From contig CAUEEP010000743.1 in NCBI GenBank assembly GCA_958450365.1, positions 1,728,001 to 1,792,000 of the forward strand: a stretch of 64,000 bases of DNA. The letters run 5' to 3'. This stretch comes from Mesorhabditis belari (lineage: Eukaryota > Nematoda > Chromadorea > Rhabditida > Rhabditidae). Every line of letters begins with the position of its first letter. Positions within the stretch are counted from its first letter, which is position 1. A program made the translations under genes and the position numbers. The notes beneath the pieces were generated by a model. That model was not told where the DNA came from. It was given only the letters and a program-made list of their open reading frames with translations, and made no database searches. Shown one piece after another: positions 1 to 15,837 of the stretch.

Positions 1-506
1 CTTTGAAAAGCGCTGCCACGCAAATTGGAGAGCGATGTGAGGAAAAATTTAATTTCACAAATCACATTCGTTTATTCACTTGTCTAACAATTTCTTTTAC
101 CTATCTATTATATTATAATTTTGAAAAATTGTCTCTCGGTTTGTGTTTGTGTGTGTCTGTTGCCACGTTTTCGCTTCACCTGTTGGGTTTTGCAGAGAGT
201 GAAGAATCGAACTAGGGGTAATCGGGGGTGGAAAAGACGGGGGAATGGCCAGATTTAAAAAATTCCTATGTTTTTGATATCAAATATGCAAATTTCTGAA
301 AATGGATGAACCAAACGGAATTTTGGCAAGTATGAAGGAAAAGATGCAGCTTTCGGATGCAAATTTATAAATTGAATTTTCAAGATTAATGCTAATTTTA
401 GCAAAACAGTTACTGGTTTCATCATATGCACCTTTTTGTCGTTTTCTATGTGATTCATTAAAGTTCTTACCTTTGTCTATCAATTTTCTTTTGCAGGCAT
501 ATGTAA
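1..506. other. Region upstream of vps-53, no gene recognised
   Basis: No protein is recognised here. A short plus-strand open frame (3-215) has no family resemblance and T-rich composition. The last bases before the vps-53 start form a splice acceptor (CTTTTGCAG ending at 495), so vps-53 mRNA begins either with a spliced 5' exon that lies in this stretch or with a trans-spliced leader. Confidence 0.5.
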
Positions 507-3500
507 ATGATGAGCGATGACGCAAAATCATCATCACCTAGGAAATCACCAGCCAAAAGGGGTGTGCAATATTCCGAGGAAACAGAAGCAGCCATTGCGG
601 GTAATACATTAATGTTGCTTAAACTGTTCATCTTTTCTTTTAGATTTCGTAACTTCGGAGTTCTGCCGGCAGGACAAAGACTTGACCACGCAAATCAACG
701 AACTTTTTCCCACGGAACAGTCTTTGAATCAGGTTTTGTTCATACTTATTTTTACGTAAATTCTGTCATTTTAGTTGGAATCAGTGATCTCTACGGTCGA
801 AGGGCAGATTCTGGAATTAGATTGCGAGTTGGCGAACCTTGTAGAAACACATGCAACGGCAGGAAAAGAAGGCGAGGATGCTTTAAAAGAGGTGAGGCTT
901 CGACTGCTGCAATCATACCTAATCTTTTTATTATAGGCTCAAGCAGCTATGGCTCAATTGGAAAAGAAAATTGAATCAATACGTGGGAAAACTCAGTCGT
1001 CAGATGAAGTGGTACGCGAAATGACGCGAGACATTCACCAGCTCGACATTGCGAAGAGAAATCTCACTGCCGCCATTACAACTTTGCACCATTTGCACAT
1101 TTTGTTGACCGGAGTCGATGATTTAGGTATTATTATTCTTGATATACGTTTATTTTTATAAAATCTTTAGGGTCTTGGATTGCACGACGTAATTATGCGT
1201 CAATTGCACGACAACTACCAGCGGTCCTAAATGTTTTGCAGCTCTTTGATTCATTTCGGTAGGGTAATAAAATTCATCGTTTATTCTTTTCTTTTAGGGA
1301 AAACGAACAAATTCGGGCAATTTCGGAGAGATTGGACAAACTAAAACATACATTGACGCTTCAGCTAGCTGGAGATATGAAGAGCGCTTTTCAAGTATGG
1401 TTTTAATGTAGCTCTGTGTTTGTTTTTACAATCTACTTTTTACAATATTAGTGTAGACCTTTTAGGCTGGAACTTTAAACGAATCGGTGACGGATATGTG
1501 CCGAGTTGCAGCTGCTCTTGAAGGAAATGTGAAAGAAAACTTTTGCAAATGGTTTATTGAGCGGCAGGTATGTTTTATTGTGTAATATTAAAGAATTTTC
1601 TTTTTAGTTAAGCGAATACACCGTCTTGTATGCAGAAAATGAGGAAGCGGCTTGGTTAGATAAAATTGAAGACAGGTAGAAGCTATCTCTAGTTATTACA
1701 CACTTTGTTTACTTTAGATACAAATGGTATGTGAGACGTTTGACTGATTTTGAGCGATCGGGTCTTTCGGCTGTATTTCCTAACGATTGGGATATGGGTC
1801 GTCAATTGACAAGACAATTTTGTATTATCACAAAGTAAGTTTTTTTCCGATGTTTTGAAAAAGTAATTTTCAAATTTAGAGACATTTTAATCAAAATGAT
1901 GACAAGACGGAGACAGGATCTAGATTGGAAATTGTTAGGTAAAAACATCTTTTGACTAGCATGCCTCATCTAGCTTTTTAGCATTCAAAAACAAATTTTT
2001 AGGTCATGCCATTCAACACACAAAAATGTTCGAAAGCTTACTCGTCAAGCGTTTCCCTGCAAAGGGGCAATACAATTTTGATAAGGTAAATGTTATTGTT
2101 TTTTCTTTTTACCAAATCATGTTATTTAGGCACTCTGGGAATCTTTTGACCAATTTTTGGATGTTTTTATAGCTGCTCAAGAGAAGACTTTGAACGATTT
2201 TATAGATGGGTGTGCACAGAAGATTCGGTAAAAAAAGATAAAGCCTTTTAAAATTTTAAAATTTTTTTTTAGAAATGGAAATGAACGTCCTTCTCGAGAA
2301 ACATGTCTCTTTGCGGTACCGCTCCCCTCATCCGCGGACTTGTTTTTGCTTTTGAAGAAAGTGATCACCGAAAGCAGCAAATTAAGCAGTCAACCGGACG
2401 CCTTGTTAAAGTAAATATTTTTCGGGAACCCGAAAAGCAAGTCCTTTTCAGAGACATAGTCACTTTGTTGCGAAGTTGTTTACGTGGATTTGCACACAGC
2501 TGTTTAACAGCTTTTCTTCCACAACAATCAAGTGGATCTTCTATTGCCACAACTGTCAACCTTTTCAATTTGATTCGAGATGATACAATTCCAATTAGGT
2601 AATGCAAATAACTGGTTAATCGTAGCTTTGTATGTTCAGATTAACACCGGATCAACAATTCCTTACGTGTTGCATTTTGGCCACTGCAGATTGGTGCGCA
2701 GAAACTACCATTCAACTACAGGAGAAGCTTGTTCAACGATTGACGGTAAATAACTCAAAATTATTACGGTAGTTTTTCTTTTAGGGGATCGATTTGTCGC
2801 AAGAGACTGAAACTTTTTATAACCTTGCCAACAGTGCAATTGTGATACTTGTTGCTGATGTTGAAGGAGCGTGTGATGCAGCTATCCAAGCAATGACCAA
2901 GACAAAGTAATGGATTCATTTTTTTGCTTTAAACTATTATTTTCGTTTTAGCTGGATGGGGGTTGATGCAGTAGGCGATGAGAGTCCTTTCATTGGGTCG
3001 ATTCGTACTCATCTGAAGCAAGGTGTACCAGTTATACGTGACCTTCTGAGTGACAGGTCTGGCTTCTTTTAATATCCATAGCATTTTGCCAACTTTAGAC
3101 GTAAATATTTTGCCCATTTCTGTTTGAAGTTGGCTACTCAATTATCGCACAAATTTGTCGGATCAATCTTTCGATGTAGACCAATCTCGATGCATGGTAA
3201 CTTGAAATCATTTTTTCAAAATCTTAAATGCTTTAGGGGCCGAACAATTGCTGTTGGATACACACGCCTTGAAAACATTTTTGTTGACACTACCTTCAAT
3301 TGAGAGTCAAGTACGATTACATTTACTGACCAACATTTACTAAATGCTTTTAGGTACAAACAAAACCCCCGGTTGCTTATACAAATGCGATAAGCTCAGC
3401 ATTGACTAAAGCGGAAATGATCTTGAAGGTAAATAGTTTGTTTTTTAAAAATAACTGCTCGATTTAGATTGTAATGCATGATATCTCAATACCAGAACAA

Positions 3501-3798
3501 TTTGTTGCAACCTACTGTAGTCTATTACCACAGAGTGATCTAAATGAACTTCAAAAGGTAAGCAAGTTGTGTGCGTTTTGTTACCGACTTTTTTCAGGTA
3601 TTGGAAATGAAAGGAGTGAGAAGAGCCGATCAGAGTTCAATCGTTGCTGCATATCGTTCACATCTCGGAATTGACGATGGTCAACTTTCAACTCAACCTC
3701 GCACGGCGACAGAAATTTTAACGTCAGTGGTTTCGGATGCGGGTGGGTTAGCCGATACGAGTATGCGACGACTTGAACGTCTTGTTAAAAAAGTTTAA
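507..3798 (+). CDS. vps-53: Vps53, GARP/EARP vesicle-tethering subunit
   Basis: This is a multi-exon gene for the Vps53 subunit of the GARP complex, which tethers endosome-derived vesicles at the trans-Golgi network, and of EARP, which works in endosomal recycling. After a basic Ser/Pro leader, the spliced exons give the family's N-terminal sequence: INELFPTEQSL, then a coiled coil with EAQAAMAQLEKKIESIRGKT, then REMTRDIHQLDIAKRNLTAA and LHHLHILLTGVDDL. That order matches animal Vps53 throughout. Introns are about 45 bp with TTTTAG ends, and the first one splits the codon of ADFVTSEF. The start was chosen because it lies 11 bp after an acceptor and opens the frame that runs into the conserved domain. 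The frame ends with LERLVKKV. No break was seen, and length fits a complete protein of roughly 800 residues. Individual exon ends in the middle of the gene were not all resolved. Confidence 0.9.
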
Positions 3799-4270
3799 TT
3801 TTGTTAATTTTGTATGTGTACCCTTTTAATTTTTGCGTTGAGATGTTATACTATGATGGTTTTTGATTTGCTATGATCAAGTGATTTTTTGGCTCATTCC
3901 CAATATAAGTGTCCCATTTTGGAACACTCATTTTGATTTCGGACACTTATATCGGGCTAGCCCCATTTTCTTGTTGTGATTAGTTATTTATTTTATTGTG
4001 GTTGATCATTTCTAATCGTACTCATTTTTAATAAATTTTAATTTTGTTGTGGTTAGCTACATATTTATTTTAATTGAGATTTATCATTTCTAAGTGTACT
4101 CCTTAGTTAATTTTTGTTATCACTAGCTATTTATTTTGATTGAGGTTTATCATTTCTAAACGGGTTTTGTTTGAGCTATGTAATTTTTGTTGTGATTGAC
4201 TATTTACCTTCCTTAATTTTAAAGTTGTGAATAAATTTGACATCTTTTTGAGGATTTGAGGAAATAAACT
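3799..4270. repeat. AT-rich spacer with a hairpin and degenerate direct repeats
   Basis: Just after vps-53, 3898-3953 forms a hairpin: CCAATATAAGTGTCC pairs with GGACACTTATATCGG around a loop of about 24 bases. From about 3984 to 4170 a unit of roughly 65-75 bp recurs three times in degenerate form, each copy carrying TTATCATTTCTAA or a close variant after a T/A-rich run. AATAAA-like signals for vps-53 are present. No gene is seen. Confidence 0.55.
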
Positions 4271-4814
4271 TTATTTTCGACCAAAGCGCAACGTAGAGTC
4301 ATCGACATTGTAAAATGAGATCAAGTTTGTTCGAAAGCCAAACACCTGGAAAAGCATACTGTAGATTTGTTGTTGTTTTTGTTTGACTGACCCAGTTTGA
4401 ATATCGTCTTTCCACATTGACAAGTCGATCCAAAGCCGATCGCGCTTTGAGAAATAATTGTTCATCTTTTTCAAACTCTGGTTGCTCAATCGTTGTAAAA
4501 ACATCTTAATTTTTGATAGCTGCAAACTTTTTATGGTTTCTATATTATGTATACCGTCAATCACACAAGCAGCGACTACGGCTTGATGTCGAATGATACT
4601 CCCACTTGTCTCATTTCGGAACTTTTTTCATTATGTTAATTTTTTTTAATAAAGCACATACCTTCAATGAACGATACTCTGTTTTGCAAAGGTTTTCGGA
4701 TATTTCATCACTCTTCACACAAATACAATCTCGAAATTGTGCTGGTCTTATCCCAACCGGTGAATTCAACACTTTGCAATCGGGCAAACAATCTAAAAGA
4801 CCGTCTCTAGTCAA
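4271..4814 (-). CDS. Unrecognised minus-strand gene, two probable exons
   Basis: Two adjacent minus-strand open frames look like exons of one gene. The 5' exon (about 4665-4810) encodes LLDCLPDCKVLNSPVGIRPA and ends at a good donor, GTATGTGC. The 3' exon (4271 to about 4625) encodes FRNETSGSIIRHQAVVAA and then a basic helix-rich segment ending FGRK plus stop. The intron between them (about 40 bp) ends in AAAAAAG rather than a T-rich acceptor, which is weak. No in-frame ATG was found upstream, so the 5' end is unknown or lost. The amino-acid composition (conserved-looking Cys, Trp and charged helices, no low complexity) favours real coding ancestry. I do not recognise the family and cannot say whether it is expressed. 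Confidence 0.35.
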
Positions 4815-5463
4815 AAATTACTTTCTTCTTAACCTTCTTTTCCATCAACTTGTGCATAGAAAAATAATTGGAGGAAATAAAATAACAATAAAAAGAACTT
4901 TAAAGATATCATTTAAAGTAATAGAGTTCTAGTAATAGAGACTCGATAATCTTTTTCATTTGAGTGCCGAGAGTTGGTCGATCATTTCACGCCGTTGACA
5001 AATAATCACCTGAGCCACCTGAGCGAAAGTGACACCCGTTGTGTTTATCTTTCCGAAAAGCTCATTCGAAAATCAAACTTACCACTTTTCTTCACTCTTC
5101 ACTTTCTTCTCAGCTTGTTCAAAAGAAAGAATCTCGAAAATTTTGCGAACAGTTATCTTAGATTTTAATGAAATTCTAGAAAAAAAGAGTTAACTTCTTG
5201 GGAATATGGATTCAAAACTCGATGTCTCCATGTTCTAAAAGTAAAAGAAATGTTTTTTTTGCGAACATCGTCAACTGTGAGTGATTCCAGATGAAAAAAA
5301 GCCTTTCTTTAAGCCATTGGATTTAAGAATTTTTCGGCATTTGTGTTTTCTTTGAGAAACGAGCACCCATTTCGCTTTTTCGACTTTTCCGGTGATTAAT
5401 GGAAAAAACTTTGGGTTACTGGGGTTTTTAGAAAAACAGATTTTCAAAGTTTTAAATAAAACT
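4815..5463. other. Intergenic, nothing recognised
   Basis: AT-rich sequence without a supported gene, RNA or repeat. The open frames here are short and do not resemble any family. Confidence 0.5.
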
Positions 5464-5765
5464 TGGGGTAGGCTAGTTTCCGCAACTTTTTTTGCGCAAC
5501 AGGGTCGTTTGCGCAACTCGTCATAACTTTTTTCTAAGTGGGCTAATCTTTTTGATTTTGGTTTCATTTTGTAGATCTCAATAAGTGCAACAAAATCAAA
5601 CCAAAATCATAAAGATTAGCCCACTTAGAAGAAAGTTATGACGAGTTGCGCAAACGACCCTGTTGCGCAAATGACCCTGTTGCCCAAAGGACCCTGTTGC
5701 GCAAATGACCCAGTTGCGCAAATGACCCTGTTGCGCAAATGAAATTAGAAATTAGCCTACCCCTA
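5464..5765. mobile_element. MITE-like inverted repeat with internal 17-bp tandem array
   Basis: The ends are inverted copies: TGGGGTAGGCTAGTTT on the left and AAATTAGCCTACCCCTA on the right. Inside, a long second pair of arms, GTTGCGCAAACGACC with GACGAGTTGCGCAAA and the adjoining AAGTGGGCTAATCTTT stretch, folds almost the whole element into a hairpin centred near 5580. There is no transposase frame. The right arm is lengthened by a tandem array (see the entry at 5656). This is a non-autonomous element of unknown family. Confidence 0.8.
5656..5740. repeat. Five tandem copies of a 17-bp unit
   Basis: The unit GACCCTGTTGCGCAAAT repeats five times head to tail with exactly 17-bp spacing. Copy 2 reads TTGCCCAAAG and copy 4 has CCCAG in place of CCCTG. 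The array lies inside one arm of the surrounding inverted-repeat element; the opposite arm has only about one copy, so the array expanded after the palindrome formed. Confidence 0.9.
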
Positions 5766-7570
5766 AAACTTCCTGAAAATTGGGAAAAACGTTCTACGTT
5801 TCATCTAAACGAATGTACGAAAATTTGAGTAAACTCCATGCATGTTTTGATGCACGAAAATAGAGGCCCAGCTGCGGCTCCAAGTTGAAATCGCAGATTG
5901 CTTCGCATTCTCTTTACCCCTTCCCCCTTTTTTTTTATCCTCCATCTCTTCATTTCATGATGTATCTCAATATAATTAAAACTTTATACCTCTTATCTAA
6001 AGATCAGCGCTTCTAGATGGTTCATTATGTTTTTCTTGTGATTTCCTCTGAGATTTGAGGCCGTTGAAAAGAAATCACCGATCCCAGAGGAGCCCTTTGT
6101 CTTTTCCTCCATATTCTCGACTATTTGTTCTCACATTTCCACACTCTATATATCATTGGATAAATGTTTGAAACGTTTTTTTTTCGTTGAATAAGCACCA
6201 ACGAATGTTCGGGCGTTTTGCAAAGATGGATCGTTTTTCAAAAGTCCACAAAAAAGTATGCCCCAAAAAGTTCACGGGAAAGGCTCTTGAATTTTCAAAT
6301 ATTTAGAGGAGTGCTGGGTGACCACAATGCGGCATTCATTGTTTTTGCGAGAGATTTCTCGACTCTCTGCGCTCAAAGAAAAACCAAAAAGTTCCCTTCC
6401 TTTTTTTACGGGTTATTTTCCAAGTCCATAGTTTCACACTCGGCTATTCAGCCGCAAATTTTTCATTCTTCATCATTCCACACGATTCCTTTAGATGAGT
6501 GTAGCTCTTCCGCTTTCCAAACTCACAATGAGAGCTCATTTTTTTGGGAAAATCACTAAATCTACTCGTCTCGTTAGTAAATCAAATAAGTTAAATGAAA
6601 TGCATCCAAAAAACGAATGACGCCACGGGAAAGGAGTTAAAGTCGGAAATGGGAGAGATGGAGCAAGCCCCGCCCCTTCTGATGGCCCTCCTCGAGTCCT
6701 TCGGGCCATTCACCATTAAGGCAAAGATTTTTGGAAACCCTAGCTGAAAAGCAATAAACATTTCATCAATAATCTTTGAAACCCCAAATTCATTATCTTT
6801 CTTTCTATTGAAATTCATTTCTATTGAAAATTAGAGTTTTTTTCTTTGTTCACGGAAAAGAACGGGGATTGGTGGGCGGGTGACTTTCTCACACTTTCTT
6901 TCTTTCTTTCTTTCTTTCCCTCTTTTTTTCTTTCTTCTCCTTCTCGGGTTCACTTTGTCCTCTTATGAATCAAATTTAATAAGAGAAGCTCATGAATAGG
7001 AATCTCTTTCTTCTTCCAATCATTTCCATTGCTTGTCCAATTTCCCACCACTTTTTTTTCCGTGTTTCAAATGCTCAGCATTTCTAGGATTTAGAAATTG
7101 CACCTTCTAAATGTTCATGCACCTTGAATGCAAATCTTGAATGTAGAGGGGAAATAGAAGAAATTTACGTTAAAGAGTCTAAAATTCAATTCCGTTATCT
7201 CAAGAGTCTTGAGTTCTTTTCAATTTTCATTTGCAACTGCTAAGAAATCATAAGAAAATCATTCAAAAAGCTTTTCTAAAGGATAATCATAAAGAAAACT
7301 ATTGTCACCTATTTTCTACTCATTTAAAGGCTAACCCTTGGTAAGTTAGCATGAGTTTTTGGTGAGAGGAATTTAGGGGAATCGAGTTGGATGAATGTAG
7401 TGTGTGAATGCGTAGAGCTCATCGCTCATCATTTATGAGAGTCCCCAACACACAATTAGTACGTATAATCGAGAAAGAGAGCTCGCGGGTAGTGGAGAAA
7501 CATTTCAACAACATCAAGTCATTTCCCCTAACCTTTCCAAGAGTGGATGAGCGAGAAGAGGATTGATTCA
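5766..7570. other. Intergenic, microsatellite but no supported gene
   Basis: No gene is supported. A (TTTC)n microsatellite lies at about 6896-6945. A plus frame at 6218-6559 and a minus frame at 6591-6818 have no family resemblance and no splice context. The region is the long 5' flank of the neuropeptide gene and could hold its neuronal enhancers, which cannot be read by eye. Confidence 0.4.
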
Positions 7571-7672
7571 TCTGTATCGGTTAGATAATCTAGAGATTTA
7601 TCTATATTGATTGTTAGATAATCTAGAGATTCATCTATATTGGTTGTTAGATAATCTAGAGATATCGATTCG
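7571..7672. repeat. 33-bp minisatellite, three copies
   Basis: The motif TTAGATAATCTAGAGAT recurs at 7581, 7614 and 7647, spaced 33 bp, with TCTATATTG-type linkers. Because 33 is a multiple of three, the minus strand reads as an 11-residue peptide repeat (SLDYLT core). AGATAATCTAGA is partly self-complementary. I treat it as a minisatellite and not as a gene. Confidence 0.7.
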
Positions 7673-7990
7673 ATGTTGATATGTAGAAATGCTTTTGGAA
7701 GAAGTTTCCCGAATGTCAACGGACAGAAATCCAATTTAAATCGAAATAAGTGGCCGATGTCACTTTGGGGCATCGAAATGGATCTTTTCCCGGAAAAAGG
7801 CTTGTCTAAATGACTAGCTACTAAAGAGTACTTCTTTCTTCATCTAATTCATTTACATCTTTTAAAAGTAGCAATTTTTCCTAAAGCACAAGTTAATACT
7901 AAAGACTTTTACAAGCTCTTCTGATCTCTCGCATCTCTTAATCCTAACGAAATCTTTATTGAATCTCTATGAAATGAAATTGCAGGTATA

Positions 7991-8274
7991 ATGTGGGTGG
8001 TGTGTCGTTTGCTTCTCTCGATTTGCTGGGTGTTTGCCCTTTTCTCGATCACTACTGCCCGTGTCATCATCCCATACGGTAAAAGGAAGTCTTAAAACAA
8101 TTCATCTTAAATATTTAGGTCCTGAGCCTGATGGTTATGGAGATTATTTCCGGGTGAGTTTTCGAAATTCAAATTAGAATTTTATCACTATCAAATCTTT
8201 AATTTCAGGATGACGGCATCATCACACACAAGAGGGCTCCTTCAGCCGGTGACATGATGGTTCGATTCGGTTGA
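7991..8274 (+). CDS. flp-24: FMRFamide-like neuropeptide precursor, flp-24 type
   Basis: Three exons (7991-8078, 8119-8153, 8209-8274), all phases consistent, give a 61-residue prepropeptide. Residues 1-23 are a hydrophobic signal peptide (RLLLSICWVFALFSITTA). A short acidic spacer follows, then the dibasic site KR and the peptide APSAGDMMVRFG, then the stop. The C-terminal Gly is the amide donor, so the mature product would be APSAGDMMVRF-amide. Nematode FLP-24 is known as a single-copy peptide of the type VPSAGDMMVRF-amide, so this differs only at the first residue. The peptide needs only one dibasic cleavage because the frame stops straight after Gly. The start lies 5 bp after a TTGCAG acceptor, suiting spliced-leader addition. 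AATAAA at about 8509 is a candidate poly(A) signal. It was too fragmented to be visible as a long open frame. Confidence 0.93.
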
Positions 8275-9642
8275 AAACAAAAGGTGAGCATGGGAAAATT
8301 TATAAAAAAGTATTCAACTTAGAGCTACAAAAATTTTTTTTCAAGATTAGCCAATTATGATGTGAAAATTTCACACCAATTTCACAATTTCTGCTGGGGG
8401 AGAAAGATTTGTTTTCAGCTATTGCAAATCAACGTCATATGGCTCTCTCAATGAACTCTCGGCCGCCCAGCCAACTATTTTTATATTCCACATTTCATAG
8501 ACTTTTAAATAAACTTATTATGTTACTATGTTTATAAAGGCAATAAAATCTAAAATCTAAAATTTTTCAGGTAAATTGTATTGTATTGTATTGTATGCTT
8601 TCTTTTTCAACACAACCGTTTATGATCACAAAGATAACTTTACAAATCGGCATCAGTTTAGAACGAAAATTGATATATTAAGTATTTAAATAATAAAAAG
8701 ATAAATCAAAGAAAAGAAGAAAGGCACAACGAGAATGGCCTGTAAAAATATGAGGTCTCTACCAGTGGTGGTTGAGGAATGATTACAAGTAACTAAATGT
8801 GGGCTTTTAAAAAAAACCTAGCTGACCACAAAAAGAATTTCATTTTTGGCAATTCAACATGAATTTCGAAAATAGCAGCAAATGGAGTAAAGCTTGGATG
8901 TGAACGCTTTCAAACGATAAATTTCAAGTGTAATATAATCAAAATAATTTCCATAATAAGAGTCGATACTGTGTTCTAAGCAGTGGATTTGCTCCCAAGA
9001 ACTTGTAACGAGAACACAGTGCCGATTGAAGATAAAAAGATAGCTAAAAGTCTCAAAAATGTGAGAATTGCACTTGGAATGAGCAGGAGCATACCTTTCA
9101 TCAAGAAATCTAATCGAGCAACTAGCAGGATAGAATCAAAAAAGTTGTAAAGTTAAAAAAAAATCAGCAGTTCAGACGAATTCATAATCTGATAAAGATG
9201 ATTTTTTTTGCAATGGCATGGGATAAAACTTTGACTAGGAGGAAATAAGATAAATAAAAGTAAAGTCTAAACAAAAAAATAGGTAGGCTAAAATCTCCAG
9301 AAATTTCCGATTTGAAGGGCATTTATTGACCGTATTTTAGCATCATTTGACCTATTTTTGTCTAAATTCAAATCATTGTTCAGATCTGTCAAATACAGTC
9401 AATAAATTCTCTTTAAGATTGACAAAAATACTTATTGATAGTGACGAAAACAAAGTTGGAATGTTTTTACGAATTACACGCCGAAGAATCTACACGTCTT
9501 AAGAAAAGAGTGCTAAAGGGCCGTCGATGTTCCGGCTGCAGCATCGAGCTCTTGAAGCTGCCGTTTTTGTCTAAAAGCAATTTTGAAATTGGCAATTATC
9601 TCGTTCCTAATAGTAAAGCACCTAGCTGTCATTCATTAGTCA
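8275..9642. other. Intergenic between flp-24 and kin-18
   Basis: No gene is supported. Noted items: a short ATTGT tandem (8577-8597), a small imperfect inverted repeat (CGATACTGTGTTCT near 8964 with AGAACACAGTGCCG near 9013), and weakly inverted sequence around 9290-9430. The plus frame 9435-9656 overlaps the following inverted-repeat element and looks fortuitous. Confidence 0.4.
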
Positions 9643-9650
9643 ACTCAATC

Positions 9651-9800
9651 TATTAGGTTGAGTACTAGGTCTTGCACTCTTCATTTCACTATCTATAATG
9701 AACGAGTCTCAATACCAAATACCGTATTTCATTTGTTAGCTTGAGACTTATTCAATTAGAAAATGAATTTGGGTGCAAAACTTAGTACTCAACCTAGTAA
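9651..9800. mobile_element. Short MITE-like inverted repeat
   Basis: The left end TATTAGGTTGAGTACTAGGTCTTGCAC is the imperfect inverse of the right end GTGCAAAACTTAGTACTCAACCTAGTA, and a second matching block (GAGTCTCAA with TTGAGACTT) lies further in. The element is about 150 bp, has no coding capacity, and sits immediately after the kin-18 stop codon, so it probably lies within or beside that gene's 3' UTR. Confidence 0.75.
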
Positions 9801-9821
9801 ACCAATTTTGTAACTTCTATG

Positions 9822-15081
<5,260 letters not shown>

Positions 15082-15837
15082 TACTCATTGCTTTGCTACA
15101 AAACGGAGGTGCGCAAGTGTATGTCGTCTGTCTGAAATAAATAAAATTACTCCCATATAAATCAAAAGTGCGAAATAAAATGTGAAACAAAGTTATTAAT
15201 ATTGGGTATTTTAGAAACTTTAAAAGGCGGTGGTTAGAAACATTTTTAGAGCAAAATTTCAGAATCATTTTATAAAATTTTGCACGAATATAAATAATTA
15301 GTAAGGATCGAGAGCTAATCCCAAAAGTCGCTATCAAATCGCGTTCCGCCCATCAAGTAGTTGTATTTTGTAAAAGCTGCAAAACTACATCGTCAATGTA
15401 GTTCAAATAAAGCGCAATGGTTTGCTCTGATTTTTTTACTTAATGAAGCGACCGGTCGTTTAGTGCTTTTTTTTCTTTTGCAAAAACTGGCCTTGAAAGA
15501 ACAATCAAACATACAGCGTACAGGACACGGCTCGTTGCGAGTTTTACCTGTGAACATACTGGAAATTTGCCAGGGAATTATTCGCGCTTACATGCTGAAA
15601 ATCTTGTGTGCCCGAAAGTACTTTAGTGTTACATAAATCGACAAATTTAAAATTCCGGATAAATCATTAAGCATTTGATTTTTTTTGCCCTAATTCAAAG
15701 TGTTTTTCACACGCCTATCATTTATTTCGAAGTTTCTGGTAAAAAAATATTTGGTTTTATACAAAAGAGGTCAAATTTTTTGTTGGTTTTTGTTTTTTTG
15801 TTGTTGTTGTTCGATAATGGTTGATTGATTTAGCAGG
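15082..15837. promoter_or_regulatory. Divergent promoter region of kin-18 and symplekin
   Basis: This 756-bp stretch separates the start codons of kin-18 (-) and symplekin (+) and must hold both promoters. Acceptor-like GATTTAGCAG precedes the symplekin ATG directly. No specific factor site can be assigned by eye. A 91-codon plus frame (15361-15636) has no family resemblance and was not called. Confidence 0.5.

Noticed and set aside
5656..5740. CRISPR-like array
   Set aside because: Units are contiguous with no spacers and lie within a eukaryotic inverted-repeat element.
6218..6559. 113-codon plus frame upstream of flp-24
   Set aside because: Ser/Phe-rich with no recognisable domain; no acceptor or donor context.
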